Shown piece by piece: positions 27,580 to 36,128 of a stretch of 64,000 nt of DNA. Position 1 is the stretch's first letter; every line of letters starts with the position of its first letter. The stretch spans positions 1-64,000 of the forward strand of contig JAIKWH010000073.1 in NCBI GenBank assembly GCA_024684955.1, read 5' to 3'. The notes under the pieces are model-generated. The model saw only the letters and a program-made list of their open reading frames with translations. It ran no database searches and was not told where the DNA came from. The DNA comes from Pseudobutyrivibrio sp. GTDB lineage: Bacteria; Bacillota; Clostridia; Lachnospirales; Lachnospiraceae. Position numbers and translations under genes: made by a program.

Positions 27580-29472
27580 TTAGTACTCTCTGCTTTTAAT
27601 CAAACTTTCTGCCACGCTTTGGTCGTATACCTTTTCCTCTGTAATAATCTTGTATGGCATCTTCTTTCCTGCCACCAGATCTCTTACCGCCTTCATCAAC
27701 TGGTCCCCAATAATAGGGTTACACTCTACGCTACAACTTAATTCTCCAGCCACCATAGACTCAAAGGCTGCCTTTGTGGCATCTACAGAAATAACCGTCA
27801 CCTTTTGGTCTGGCATAATGCCCCTGGCCTTTAGTTCCTCAATGGCACCTAGGGCCATATCGTCGTTGTGAGCATAGATTATGTCAATGTCCCACTCATT
27901 TTCATCTAGGTATTGGCTAACAACCTCTCTACCTCCCTCAAAGGTAAAGTCTCCATAGTCCGAATACTCGATTTCATATCCCGGTGTCTGGTTTAATATA
28001 TTCCTAAATCCTTGGCCACGCTCCAGGGTTGGCTTGGCTCCTGCATTACCCTTTAATTCCATTATCTTTAAAGCCTTGCCTTTCGCTGGCACATTGTCCC
28101 TGAGCCACTGCATGGCCCTGCGGCCTTCCTCCATAAAATCCGCTCCTATGTAGGTAGTCCTCAGGCTTTCGTCCTCCCCTTCAATTGTCACATCTCTATC
28201 TGACATGATTACAGGAATCCCTGCATCCTTGGCCTGGGTGAGAATTCCTTCCCATCCATCCCCAACCACTGGAGACACTATGATTACATCCACACCTTCG
28301 TCAATAAATCCCCTGATGGCCTCAAACTGTTTTGCCTGAGACTGGTCCGCATATTCCATATGCAAGTTTATATTAAAGGCCCTGGCCGACTCGCTGACAG
28401 ATTTTATGTTTGCCAGTCGCCAGTTACTTTCCTTACCTGGCTGGCTAAAGCCCACATCGATAGTTTGCCCATGGTCCTCGTAGTTGGCGTCCATCTGGCC
28501 TAGGGCTTCATTTATATTTCCAACTGTTATGAGTGTGCTCCTGAGGATTACCTGCTTTGGCACACCGCTTTCATTCTTGAGAATGCTCTTTGCGTAATCA
28601 AAGGCTTCATTGCCACCGATTGGGCAGGATACTGTGGCCAATAGTCGCCCCTCTTTTACCAAGTCCATTCCTTCATCCTCGCCCTTGAATCCGTCACAGT
28701 CCACCACCTGCACTGTGCCCTCTAATCCAGAATCCCTTAGGGCATCACAGACGCCTAGTGCCACATTGTCGCTGTAGGCAAATATGATATCTGCCCGCTC
28801 CACCTTTTCCTTGGAGGCACATATCAAATCGTAGGCTGCATCCTTTGACTCAGATTCCATGTAAAGACTCTCCACGTTTATCTGAGAGTTTTCTTCCATA
28901 GTCCCCAAAAATCCAGCCATTCTCTCTGTCCCCTGTATGGACATGGACTTGCTGGACAGGGCAACCACCCTGCCTCCATTATCCCCCAGTCTATTTGCCA
29001 CATAATCACCAGCCTGTCTTCCAACCACCTGGTTGTCAGGGCCAATGTATAGGGTGTAGTCAAATCCCTCTACCGCCCTGTCCATAACGATTACCGGCAC
29101 ATCCTTGTTATATATCTCCTTGATTTTTGAGGCCATCTTTTTCTCGTCAACTGGAGAAATGATTATTAGGTCTGACCCATAATTAATTAAATTATCAATA
29201 TCCTGTACCTGCTTTGACACGCTGCCTGTGGCATCGGCAGTGATGATTTGAATGTCCTCCTCGGAATCTGCCGCTTCCTTTAATTCGTCTATGAGGGCAA
29301 TTCTCCACTCCTCACGCATGTTTGCCTGGGACACTCCAATAATATACTTGCTGCCTGTCTTGGTTTCATCTGCAGTACCCGCAGGTGCGCAGGCATTCAA
29401 AAGGCAGGCCAGTAGGCCTGCTGCTAAAACTATACTAATTAAACTTTTCCTAAATCCTCCCATAGTTACCAT
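27580..29472 (-). CDS. Lipoprotein with two tandem periplasmic-binding-protein domains
   Basis: 630 residues. A signal peptide ends in lipobox LNAC (Cys28). Two complete type-I sugar-binding domains follow: domain 1 (about 43-335) begins YIIGVSQANMREEWRIAL, domain 2 (about 338-630) begins DVGFSQPGKESNWRLANI. Domain 2 matches the importer's own binding protein closely (VDVIIVSPVV, YIGADFMEEGR, SVECNPIIG near the end), while domain 1 has diverged. Its ATG shares a base with the stop of the sensor kinase gene, with AGGAGG just upstream. I infer that it senses ligands for that kinase and does not simply feed the importer. Fused tandem binding domains of this kind are unusual. Confidence 0.9.
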   Translation of the reverse strand: MVTMGGFRKSLISIVLAAGLLACLLNACAPAGTADETKTGSKYIIGVSQANMREEWRIALIDELKEAADSEEDIQIITADATGSVSKQVQDIDNLINYGSDLIIISPVDEKKMASKIKEIYNKDVPVIVMDRAVEGFDYTLYIGPDNQVVGRQAGDYVANRLGDNGGRVVALSSKSMSIQGTERMAGFLGTMEENSQINVESLYMESESKDAAYDLICASKEKVERADIIFAYSDNVALGVCDALRDSGLEGTVQVVDCDGFKGEDEGMDLVKEGRLLATVSCPIGGNEAFDYAKSILKNESGVPKQVILRSTLITVGNINEALGQMDANYEDHGQTIDVGFSQPGKESNWRLANIKSVSESARAFNINLHMEYADQSQAKQFEAIRGFIDEGVDVIIVSPVVGDGWEGILTQAKDAGIPVIMSDRDVTIEGEDESLRTTYIGADFMEEGRRAMQWLRDNVPAKGKALKIMELKGNAGAKPTLERGQGFRNILNQTPGYEIEYSDYGDFTFEGGREVVSQYLDENEWDIDIIYAHNDDMALGAIEELKARGIMPDQKVTVISVDATKAAFESMVAGELSCSVECNPIIGDQLMKAVRDLVAGKKMPYKIITEEKVYDQSVAESLIKSREY

Positions 29473-31223
29473 TATGCCTCCTGAACGAAAGGAATGATTA
29501 TAGCAAATCTAGTTCCTTCGCCCTCTGTTGAATCTACCAAAATCGAGAAATTATCCCTGTACCTAAGCTGCAAACGCTCCCTGACATAGTACAGTCCAAA
29601 GGAAGAGTTGGCCGCCACGTGACCTCCCTTGGTCTGTAGGGATTTTCTAACTGCATTGAGGGTGTTTTTATCCATACCCTTGCCGTCATCTTCCACTGTC
29701 ATAACAATGGTGTCATCCACATGCTTTACAGAAATATTTATATGTCCCACATCTCTCTTTTGCTTTATTCCATGATATATGGCATTTTCAATGATTGGCT
29801 GCAAAATAAGTTTTGGAACCACTGCCTCCATGCAGTCCTCATCTGCTTCCACATTAAAATCTAACTTGTCTTCATACCTGGTCTTTTGTACATACAGGTA
29901 GGAAGATATATATTTTATTTCCTGGCTAATATCTATATAATCATTGCCTCGGCTCAGGCTAATTCTAAATACATTGGTCAGGGCATCCACTAGTTTTACT
30001 ATGTCCATGGCCTTATGCTCTCTGGCCATCCAGTTGATTGTGTCCAGGGTGTTGTACAAGAAATGAGGCTTGAATTGCTCCTGGACAATCTTTAACTGAG
30101 CCTGGTGTTTTTGGTCCTCTTCCTCTCTCACCCTGGCAAGCAAGGCCTGGATTCTCTCCAGCATATGATTAAAATTTTTACCCAGTTGGGAGATTTCATC
30201 TCCTTCATCCCCCTCATACCTAATGGTCAAATCCCCTTCCTCGGCCTTTTGCATCAAGTCCCTGAGATTAGAAATTGGCCTTGTAATATTCGAGGACAGG
30301 CGGAGAGACAAATATACCACCAGCACCATGGTGGTTATCAACATGATTGCATAAATAGTAATCATGTTATACACATCTGCCATCAGATATCCATAGGATG
30401 TGACACTGACTGTCTTCCAGCCTGTAATAGGCGAGGTCTTGTATCTCACATGATAGCTGCCATCCTTTATATTTACCCTCAGGGCCCTATCCGTCTCTTT
30501 AAACCAAGAGGTATTTATCCTGTAAACCACCTCATTGATAGGGGTGTAAACCATAGAATCATTCTCGTCTAAAACATAGACAAAACCTTCCGTTCCACTG
30601 ACGGCGTCCTGAATTGCAGAGGCTATGATGGACCGCCTTACATCTAAAAGTAATACTCCTATTGTCTTTCCGCTATCCTCATCAATAACCGCCTTAACTA
30701 TAGAAAATACATCGTCCACACTATAACTGACATCAGTCATAATATTTCTGCCGGTGACAGAACTAATCATGTGGACATGATTCGGATCTGCTATGGCTGT
30801 TTGATACCATTTCTCTCTGGAGAATGAATCCCTAGAGATTCTGGTCATTCCTGTGCTTATATAGTTGTCATCTGTATAGGCCACAAGAATACCCGCAATC
30901 TCATCATAATTAATCATGGTATCCGTCATATAGTCTGTTATATGTTTTTTCCCCTCTTCGTCAGGGTAGCCGCTTTCTGCAGTGACCGAGGCCATTGTGG
31001 AAGTCAACTTGCCCAAGTCCTCCACATAAATATCTAGGGTCTGGCTAATCTGGTTTACTCGCTGTGAGGTACGCTGGTCAATATTTTTGCTGGCTTCTCT
31101 CACTGAGAATACAATACCAACCATGCCCACAAGCAAAAAAGGAATAAGCGCGATGAGTGCCTGCGACATGATCAGTCTTGTACGAATCCTGGTCTTTTTA
31201 AAACTTGTCAGCAGTTTTCTCAT
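29472..31223 (-). CDS. YesM-type sensor histidine kinase with Cache-like sensor
   Basis: 583-residue membrane kinase. Transmembrane helices at about 18-40 and 280-302 flank an extracellular domain that looks like a double Cache sensor (GILVAYTDDNYISTG, IGVLLLDVRRSIIAS, GFVYVLDENDSMVYTP). HAMP follows, then FKPHFLYNTLDTINW with the phosphorylatable His and an HATPase with LQPIIENAIYHGI, DDGKGMD and FGLYYVRERL. Its gene overlaps the tandem binding-protein gene and follows the importer. The matching regulator is probably the YesN-type gene at 36129, at the head of the same locus. Confidence 0.92.
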   Translation of the reverse strand: MRKLLTSFKKTRIRTRLIMSQALIALIPFLLVGMVGIVFSVREASKNIDQRTSQRVNQISQTLDIYVEDLGKLTSTMASVTAESGYPDEEGKKHITDYMTDTMINYDEIAGILVAYTDDNYISTGMTRISRDSFSREKWYQTAIADPNHVHMISSVTGRNIMTDVSYSVDDVFSIVKAVIDEDSGKTIGVLLLDVRRSIIASAIQDAVSGTEGFVYVLDENDSMVYTPINEVVYRINTSWFKETDRALRVNIKDGSYHVRYKTSPITGWKTVSVTSYGYLMADVYNMITIYAIMLITTMVLVVYLSLRLSSNITRPISNLRDLMQKAEEGDLTIRYEGDEGDEISQLGKNFNHMLERIQALLARVREEEDQKHQAQLKIVQEQFKPHFLYNTLDTINWMAREHKAMDIVKLVDALTNVFRISLSRGNDYIDISQEIKYISSYLYVQKTRYEDKLDFNVEADEDCMEAVVPKLILQPIIENAIYHGIKQKRDVGHINISVKHVDDTIVMTVEDDGKGMDKNTLNAVRKSLQTKGGHVAANSSFGLYYVRERLQLRYRDNFSILVDSTEGEGTRFAIIIPFVQEA

Positions 31224-31259
31224 AACGCCTATTCCTATTAGTTTATTCCTTCAGTAACA

Positions 31260-32279
31260 TTACTCCGCTGTGGCCTTGCCCTTCATAGCATCTGCTCTTA
31301 CCGCTATTACCCTTTGGATAACAATAAAGAGACACAGGAGGCCTGCAATAGTAACCTTTGTCCACCAAGTGTTAAGATTCTCGTAGGTAACAATAGTTTG
31401 GATAATACCCTGAATCATGGCACCAACCATAGTTCCAAATACTGATCCAACACCACCAGTCAAAAGTGTACCACCTATTACGGCTGAAGATATTGCATCA
31501 AGCTCCATACCCATATTCTGAAGACCGTATCCGGCTAGGGTGTAGAATGAGAATACAATACCTGCAAGTGCTGCGCAAAAACTACTTATAATATACACTC
31601 CAATCTTTGTTCTCGCAACATTCAGACCCATAAGGGCGGCGGACTGTTCGTTACCTCCGACAGCATAAATAGCGCGACCGAAGGCCAACTTCTTGAGAAC
31701 GAAGATGGATACGAGCAGTACCACCATGACAATTAGTACATAGTAATAAATCTTTCCATTTAAAGGCTTAGCCTCGCCAAAGGAGATTGGGATTCTGCCT
31801 AGTGCCATGCCTTTGAAGAAGCTGTCGTTAATTGGAATGGAGGCTTCACTGATTACGACACATAATCCTCTCATCAAAAACTGGCCGGCCAGGGTTACTA
31901 TAAAAGGCTGAAGCTTAAAATAGTGAATAAGACTTCCCTGTACTGCGCCTACTGTTATGCCGATTAGGAGGGCTAGGCATATAACCACAAATGCTGGCAT
32001 TCCTTTTTCCAGGCAGTGTGCCATAAATACGCCTGTGAATGCTACTGTAGATGAAATCGAAATATCAATTCCTCCAGTAATTAGCACAAAGGTTTCGCCT
32101 ATACCGGCAATCATTAAATAGGCATTGTCGTTAAATAGGTTTAAAAATGTTGAAATGGAAAAGAAGTGGTCATACCTAATTGAACCAAATATAAACATTG
32201 CAACAAATAAAACGATTGTAATTAGAAGGGACACATTGTTTATGTGGAATTTTTTCTTTTTATTCTCGCCTCTTGTCAT
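31260..32279 (-). CDS. yjfF: Sugar ABC permease, YjfF type
   Basis: 339 residues, eight to ten hydrophobic segments. The C-terminal region MGMELDAISSAVIGGTLLTG, GGVGSVFGT and TWWTKVTIAG matches YjfF, one of the two permeases of the E. coli galactofuranose importer. GGGAGG lies about 10 nt before the ATG, which shares one base with the stop of the YtfT-type gene (TAATG). It pairs with that permease to form the CUT2-class channel. The substrate could also be another furanose such as fructose, as reported for related systems. Confidence 0.9.
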   Translation of the reverse strand: MTRGENKKKKFHINNVSLLITIVLFVAMFIFGSIRYDHFFSISTFLNLFNDNAYLMIAGIGETFVLITGGIDISISSTVAFTGVFMAHCLEKGMPAFVVICLALLIGITVGAVQGSLIHYFKLQPFIVTLAGQFLMRGLCVVISEASIPINDSFFKGMALGRIPISFGEAKPLNGKIYYYVLIVMVVLLVSIFVLKKLAFGRAIYAVGGNEQSAALMGLNVARTKIGVYIISSFCAALAGIVFSFYTLAGYGLQNMGMELDAISSAVIGGTLLTGGVGSVFGTMVGAMIQGIIQTIVTYENLNTWWTKVTIAGLLCLFIVIQRVIAVRADAMKGKATAE

Positions 32280-33316
32280 TAGACTGCTGCCTCCCTTCTC
32301 TTTCTTGATGCAAATGCCTTGGCCAGAGCCTGCTTGAATCTATCAGACTGTGACAGACAAATTACAATGATAAGCAGGGCCTTTAAAACTCTGATATATG
32401 CTGCTGGAACGCCAAGAGCATATACAGTAGTTGTAATACTCTGTACAATCAAAGCTCCCACAACGCTAGAAAGGATATTAAATCTACCGCCCATCAGGTT
32501 AGTTCCGCCGATGGCAACTGCCAGGATGGCGTCCATCTCAATGTTGAGACCTGCGTTGTTACAGTCTGCTCCCTTTATTCCCGCACTTTCTATGAGACCT
32601 GCCACTGCTGCAAATGCTCCAGAGATTGTATAGATTGCAAGGAGGTATCCGCTTACCTTGATTCCTGCAAACTTTGATGCCTTAGGATTACAACCAATTG
32701 ACTCAAGGAAAAGTCCAAAGGCTGTTCTGTGTACAAATAAAAGCAGGGTTCCCACCAAAAAAATTACTATGTAAAGTGGGAATGGCAATCCTAATATATA
32801 TCCACCGTTGATAAAGTAATATGCATCTGAATTGATGGTTATAATCTTGCCATTGGTGATTAGTTGGGCAATTCCACGTCCCGCAACCAAAAGAATCATG
32901 GTAGCAACAATTGGCTGTATCTGTATCTTTGACACCAAAAAACCATTCCAAAGGCCACAGATAATTCCTGCACAGATAGCCAGGACGATGGCTGCTGGTA
33001 CTGATCCATTTAATGACGGAAGCAGATTTCCCTCAATGATGGAGCAGGCAATTGCTCCTGATATAGCCATTACAGATCCTACAGAGATATCTGTACCACC
33101 TGTGGCCAGTACCATAGTCATACCTGCTGCCAGTATCATCAATTTTCCACCATTTCTGAAAATATCAATGATACGTCCATAAAAATGACCATCCACCATG
33201 GTGATTTTTAGGAAATCACCTCCGGTCATTATGCTGTTAATCAAAATTATTAAAAGAAATATTACTATTGGCCAGAAGGCTTGGTTCTGAGACCATTTGC
33301 TTAATTTATTTTTCAT
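32279..33316 (-). CDS. ytfT: Sugar ABC permease, YtfT type
   Basis: 345 residues, with the CUT2 permease pattern: GMTMVLATGGTDISVGSVMA near residue 60, AGIKVSGYLLAIYTISG and IKGADCNNAGLNIEMDAILA with GGTNLMGGRFNILSSVVGA, which matches YtfT. It overlaps the ATPase gene by 4 bp (ATGA) and abuts the YjfF-type gene. The order binding protein-ATPase-YtfT-YjfF equals that of the E. coli ytfQRT-yjfF operon. Confidence 0.9.
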   Translation of the reverse strand: MKNKLSKWSQNQAFWPIVIFLLIILINSIMTGGDFLKITMVDGHFYGRIIDIFRNGGKLMILAAGMTMVLATGGTDISVGSVMAISGAIACSIIEGNLLPSLNGSVPAAIVLAICAGIICGLWNGFLVSKIQIQPIVATMILLVAGRGIAQLITNGKIITINSDAYYFINGGYILGLPFPLYIVIFLVGTLLLFVHRTAFGLFLESIGCNPKASKFAGIKVSGYLLAIYTISGAFAAVAGLIESAGIKGADCNNAGLNIEMDAILAVAIGGTNLMGGRFNILSSVVGALIVQSITTTVYALGVPAAYIRVLKALLIIVICLSQSDRFKQALAKAFASRKRREAAV

Positions 33317-34842
33317 GCATTATCACCCCCTGCCATTATCTCCATTACAGCACTTTGAGAAATCTCTTCGTCGCTTACCTCTCCTGCCTGCTGCATATCC
33401 CTTAGCACTATAATCTTTTGGCAGCACCTGATTTCCTCATCTAACTCAGATGAGATGAAAAGGACAGCCATTCCCTCAGAGGCCAAATCAATAACAATCT
33501 TTTGTATCTCTGCCTTGGTACCTACGTCGATACCACGTGTTGGCTCATCCAGCATCAAAAGTTCTGGATTGGTGGCCAGCCATCTAGCCAGGATTACCTT
33601 TTGCTGGTTACCGCCTGACAGATTCTTGATCAACTGGTCTGCATTTGGGGTTTTAATTTCCAGTTGCTCAATATACTTATCAGCCAGAATCTGTGCCTCT
33701 TTCTTGCTAATCTTTTTAAAGAGTCCCTTCTTTGTCTGCAGGGCCAGCACTATGTTGTCCCTGATAGATAGGTCTCCTATGATTCCGTCTGTCTTTCTAT
33801 CCTCAGGACAAAAGGCAATATCTTTTCTGATTGCGTCAATAGGATGTTTGAAATTTACCTTTTCCCCCTTTATCTTAAGTTCACCTTCTGAAACTGAATC
33901 CAGGCCAAATATTACTCTTGCAGTTTCTGATCTACCTGAGCCAAGCAAGCCTGACAGTCCCAAAACTTCTCCCTTATGAATATCCATATCTATGTTGTTG
34001 ATAGTGCCCTGATGAGAAACATTGTCTAGTTTTACGAAAGGCTCTCCCTTATCGCTTCCCTTTTTCTCAGCCTTAGAATCAAGGACTGACTTATTCAAGG
34101 CAGCATAATCTTTTCCGATCATCTTTGATACCAGTTCCATTCTAGGCAGGTCGCTGGTATTGTATGTTCCTACATATGCTCCGTTTCGCAGTACTGTTAT
34201 CCTATCCGTTACCTCATATACCTGATCAAGGAAGTGGGTTACGAAAATAATTCCCATTCCCTCAGCCTTTAGTTTTTTCATTACCTCAAACAGTTTGTTT
34301 ACCTCTGCCTGTGACAGTGATGATGTTGGCTCATCCAGGATTAAAACCTTGGCCTTGATATCACTGGCTCTTGCTATGGCAATCATCTGCTGTATTGCTA
34401 CTGAATAATTGTCCAGGTTTGCCTGCACATTGAGATTTAATCCAAACCCGCTGAGTAGTTTGGATGCATCTGCATTCATTTTCTTCCAATCCATTCCACC
34501 AAATTTTGTCTTTGGTGCTCTTCCGATGTAGATATTCTCCGCTACTGACAGATTAGGGCATAGGTTTACCTCCTGATAAACAGTTGAGATACCCACCTTT
34601 TGAGCCTCATCTGTTGACCTAGGGTGAATAGTCTTGCCATCTAGGGTAATCTCTCCCTTATCTCTCTCCTCTACACCTGTTAATACTTTTATTAATGTGG
34701 ATTTTCCCGCTCCATTTTCTCCCAGGAGGGCGTGTATTTCCCCTGCATTTAGTTCAAACTGAACATTATCAAGGGCCTTAACCGCTTTTCCGAAGGACTT
34801 TGAGATGCCGGTCATAGTTAATAGCTTTTCCTGATTACTCAT
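33313..34842 (-). CDS. ytfR: Sugar ABC ATPase with two nucleotide-binding domains, YtfR type
   Basis: 509-residue cytoplasmic ATPase that energises the importer. NBD1 has Walker A GENGAGKST (about residue 41), a modified signature (NYSVAIQQ) and Walker B VLILDEPTSSL. NBD2 has a degenerate Walker A (GLLGSGRSE), a full signature LSGGNQQKV and LLMLDEPTRGID, the pattern normal for MglA/RbsA/YtfR proteins where one site is weak. AGGAGG precedes the ATG by 6 nt. A hairpin at 34864-34894 lies between it and the binding protein gene, so its level is probably lower than that of the binding protein. Confidence 0.95.
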   Translation of the reverse strand: MSNQEKLLTMTGISKSFGKAVKALDNVQFELNAGEIHALLGENGAGKSTLIKVLTGVEERDKGEITLDGKTIHPRSTDEAQKVGISTVYQEVNLCPNLSVAENIYIGRAPKTKFGGMDWKKMNADASKLLSGFGLNLNVQANLDNYSVAIQQMIAIARASDIKAKVLILDEPTSSLSQAEVNKLFEVMKKLKAEGMGIIFVTHFLDQVYEVTDRITVLRNGAYVGTYNTSDLPRMELVSKMIGKDYAALNKSVLDSKAEKKGSDKGEPFVKLDNVSHQGTINNIDMDIHKGEVLGLSGLLGSGRSETARVIFGLDSVSEGELKIKGEKVNFKHPIDAIRKDIAFCPEDRKTDGIIGDLSIRDNIVLALQTKKGLFKKISKKEAQILADKYIEQLEIKTPNADQLIKNLSGGNQQKVILARWLATNPELLMLDEPTRGIDVGTKAEIQKIVIDLASEGMAVLFISSELDEEIRCCQKIIVLRDMQQAGEVSDEEISQSAVMEIMAGGDNA

Positions 34843-34860
34843 CCACTTCCTCCTTTTTTT

Positions 34861-34894
34861 AAAAAATCCGCTCCTTATGAGCCGGAGCGGATTT
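34861..34894 (-). terminator. Attenuator-like terminator between binding protein and ATPase genes
   Basis: A perfect 11-bp stem (AAATCCGCTCC / GGAGCGGATTT) with a 9-nt loop followed by six T on the minus strand. It sits inside the importer operon, 40 bp after the binding protein stop. A partial terminator at this place is common and raises the ratio of binding protein to the rest. Confidence 0.85.
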
Positions 34895-34936
34895 CTTTAC
34901 TTTCTTTGTTTCCCAGCCTTTTTGACTAGGTCCTAA

Positions 34937-35980
34937 TTAATACTTACGAGAGTCAATAACGTCTGCTGCTACATCTGATGTGAATACGCCATCAACTGAC
35001 TTAACCCACTTATCAACTGTCTTGCCTTCTTTAAGCTGCTGTGCTGTCTCAAAGAAAAGAGGTCCAAGTAATGGATTACACTCTACTGTACAGTTTGCTT
35101 CGCCGTTTACCATTGCTTCGAAAATATCGTGAACACCATCAACAGAAACTGTCTTGATGTCTTCGCCTGGCTTAAGGCCTGCTTCTTTGATAGCTTCGAT
35201 TGCGCCAAGAGCCATATCATCATTGTGGCAATATACGCCAACGATATCTGGGTTAGACTTTAGGAATGACTCCATAACTTCCTTACCACCAGCTCTTGTA
35301 AAGTCACCTGTCTGAGATGCTACAATCTCGATGTCAGGATACTTCTCTGCCATCTGCTCATCAAAGCCTGTCTTTCTATCTGTTGCTGCTGATGCACCAA
35401 CTGTTCCTTCGATTTCAACGATCTTGCCCTTACCACCGATGAGAGTTGCCATGTTGTCTGCTGCAACCTTTCCTTCTTCGATAAAGTCAGATCCGATGAA
35501 TGTTGCGTATAAGCTTTCGTCTACGTCTGCTGTTCTATCCAAAAGAATAATTGGAATACCAGCATCCTGTGCCTCTGCAAATACCTGGTCCCAACCAGTT
35601 TCAACTACAGGTGCAAGACCGATAACGTCAACATCCTGCTCGATGAAAGACTTGATAGCCTTAATCTGGTTTTCCTGCTTCTGCTGTGCATCTGCAAAAT
35701 TGAGTTCAACTGTGTCTGAGTGCTCTGCTGCATATTCCTGAATAGATGCTGTCTCTGCATCTCTCCATCCAGACTCCTGACCAATCTGTGCGAAGCCAAC
35801 TACTAACTTCTCCCCTGAAGCTGCGCTGTCATCACTTGCTTCCTCGCTTGTGGTCTCCTCAGCCTCTGCTGCTGGTTCTGCAGTCTCTGCTGCGTCGTTT
35901 GTATCAGTGCTACCACAGCCTGCCATGAGAGACATAACCATTGTTGCGCTGACAAGCGCTGTTAAAAGTTTTCTTTTCAT
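34937..35980 (-). CDS. ytfQ: Sugar-binding lipoprotein, YtfQ type
   Basis: 347 residues. Signal peptide MKRKLLTALVSATMVMSLM ends in lipobox MAGC (Cys22). A Glu/Ala/Ser/Thr linker of about 35 residues follows, then the binding domain VVGFAQIGQESGWRDAE, VDVIGLAPVVETGWDQVF and TVECNPLLGPLFF, the last typical of YtfQ. The start is the ATG at 35980 with AGGAGGGAAT directly before it; an upstream in-frame start 30 nt away has no Shine-Dalgarno. Codon use is more uniform than in neighbours, as for a highly expressed gene. It delivers a furanose-type sugar (galactofuranose or similar) to the YtfR-YtfT-YjfF transporter. Confidence 0.92.
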   Translation of the reverse strand: MKRKLLTALVSATMVMSLMAGCGSTDTNDAAETAEPAAEAEETTSEEASDDSAASGEKLVVGFAQIGQESGWRDAETASIQEYAAEHSDTVELNFADAQQKQENQIKAIKSFIEQDVDVIGLAPVVETGWDQVFAEAQDAGIPIILLDRTADVDESLYATFIGSDFIEEGKVAADNMATLIGGKGKIVEIEGTVGASAATDRKTGFDEQMAEKYPDIEIVASQTGDFTRAGGKEVMESFLKSNPDIVGVYCHNDDMALGAIEAIKEAGLKPGEDIKTVSVDGVHDIFEAMVNGEANCTVECNPLLGPLFFETAQQLKEGKTVDKWVKSVDGVFTSDVAADVIDSRKY

Positions 35981-36018
35981 ATTCCCTCCTTTTACATTGG
36001 GCCTTCCCAAAATTTGCT

Positions 36019-36050
36019 AAAAGAGCAGTAGGGCCTGGGCCCTAACTGCT
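36019..36050 (-). terminator. Hairpin between regulator and binding protein genes
   Basis: An imperfect stem (AGCAGT-A-GGGCC / GGCCC-TA-ACTGCT) with a 2-nt apex, followed on the minus strand by CTTTT. It could end the regulator transcript or act in the leader of the importer operon. The T run is short, so the terminator call is tentative. No clear promoter for the binding protein gene was found in 36051-36128. Confidence 0.45.
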
Positions 36051-36128
36051 GTTAGCATTTACTTTTGTTTACATTTATGATTTTAGGATTGTCTACAAGA
36101 AATGTAATTAGAGGATATTATCCGGAAT

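Noticed and set aside
33455..33979. 174-residue plus-strand frame opposite the ABC ATPase
   Set aside because: Shadow frame; the minus-strand product has all ABC motifs.
36051..36128. Promoter for the YtfQ-type gene
   Set aside because: TTGTAG and several AT-rich hexamers are present, but no pair has acceptable spacing and match.
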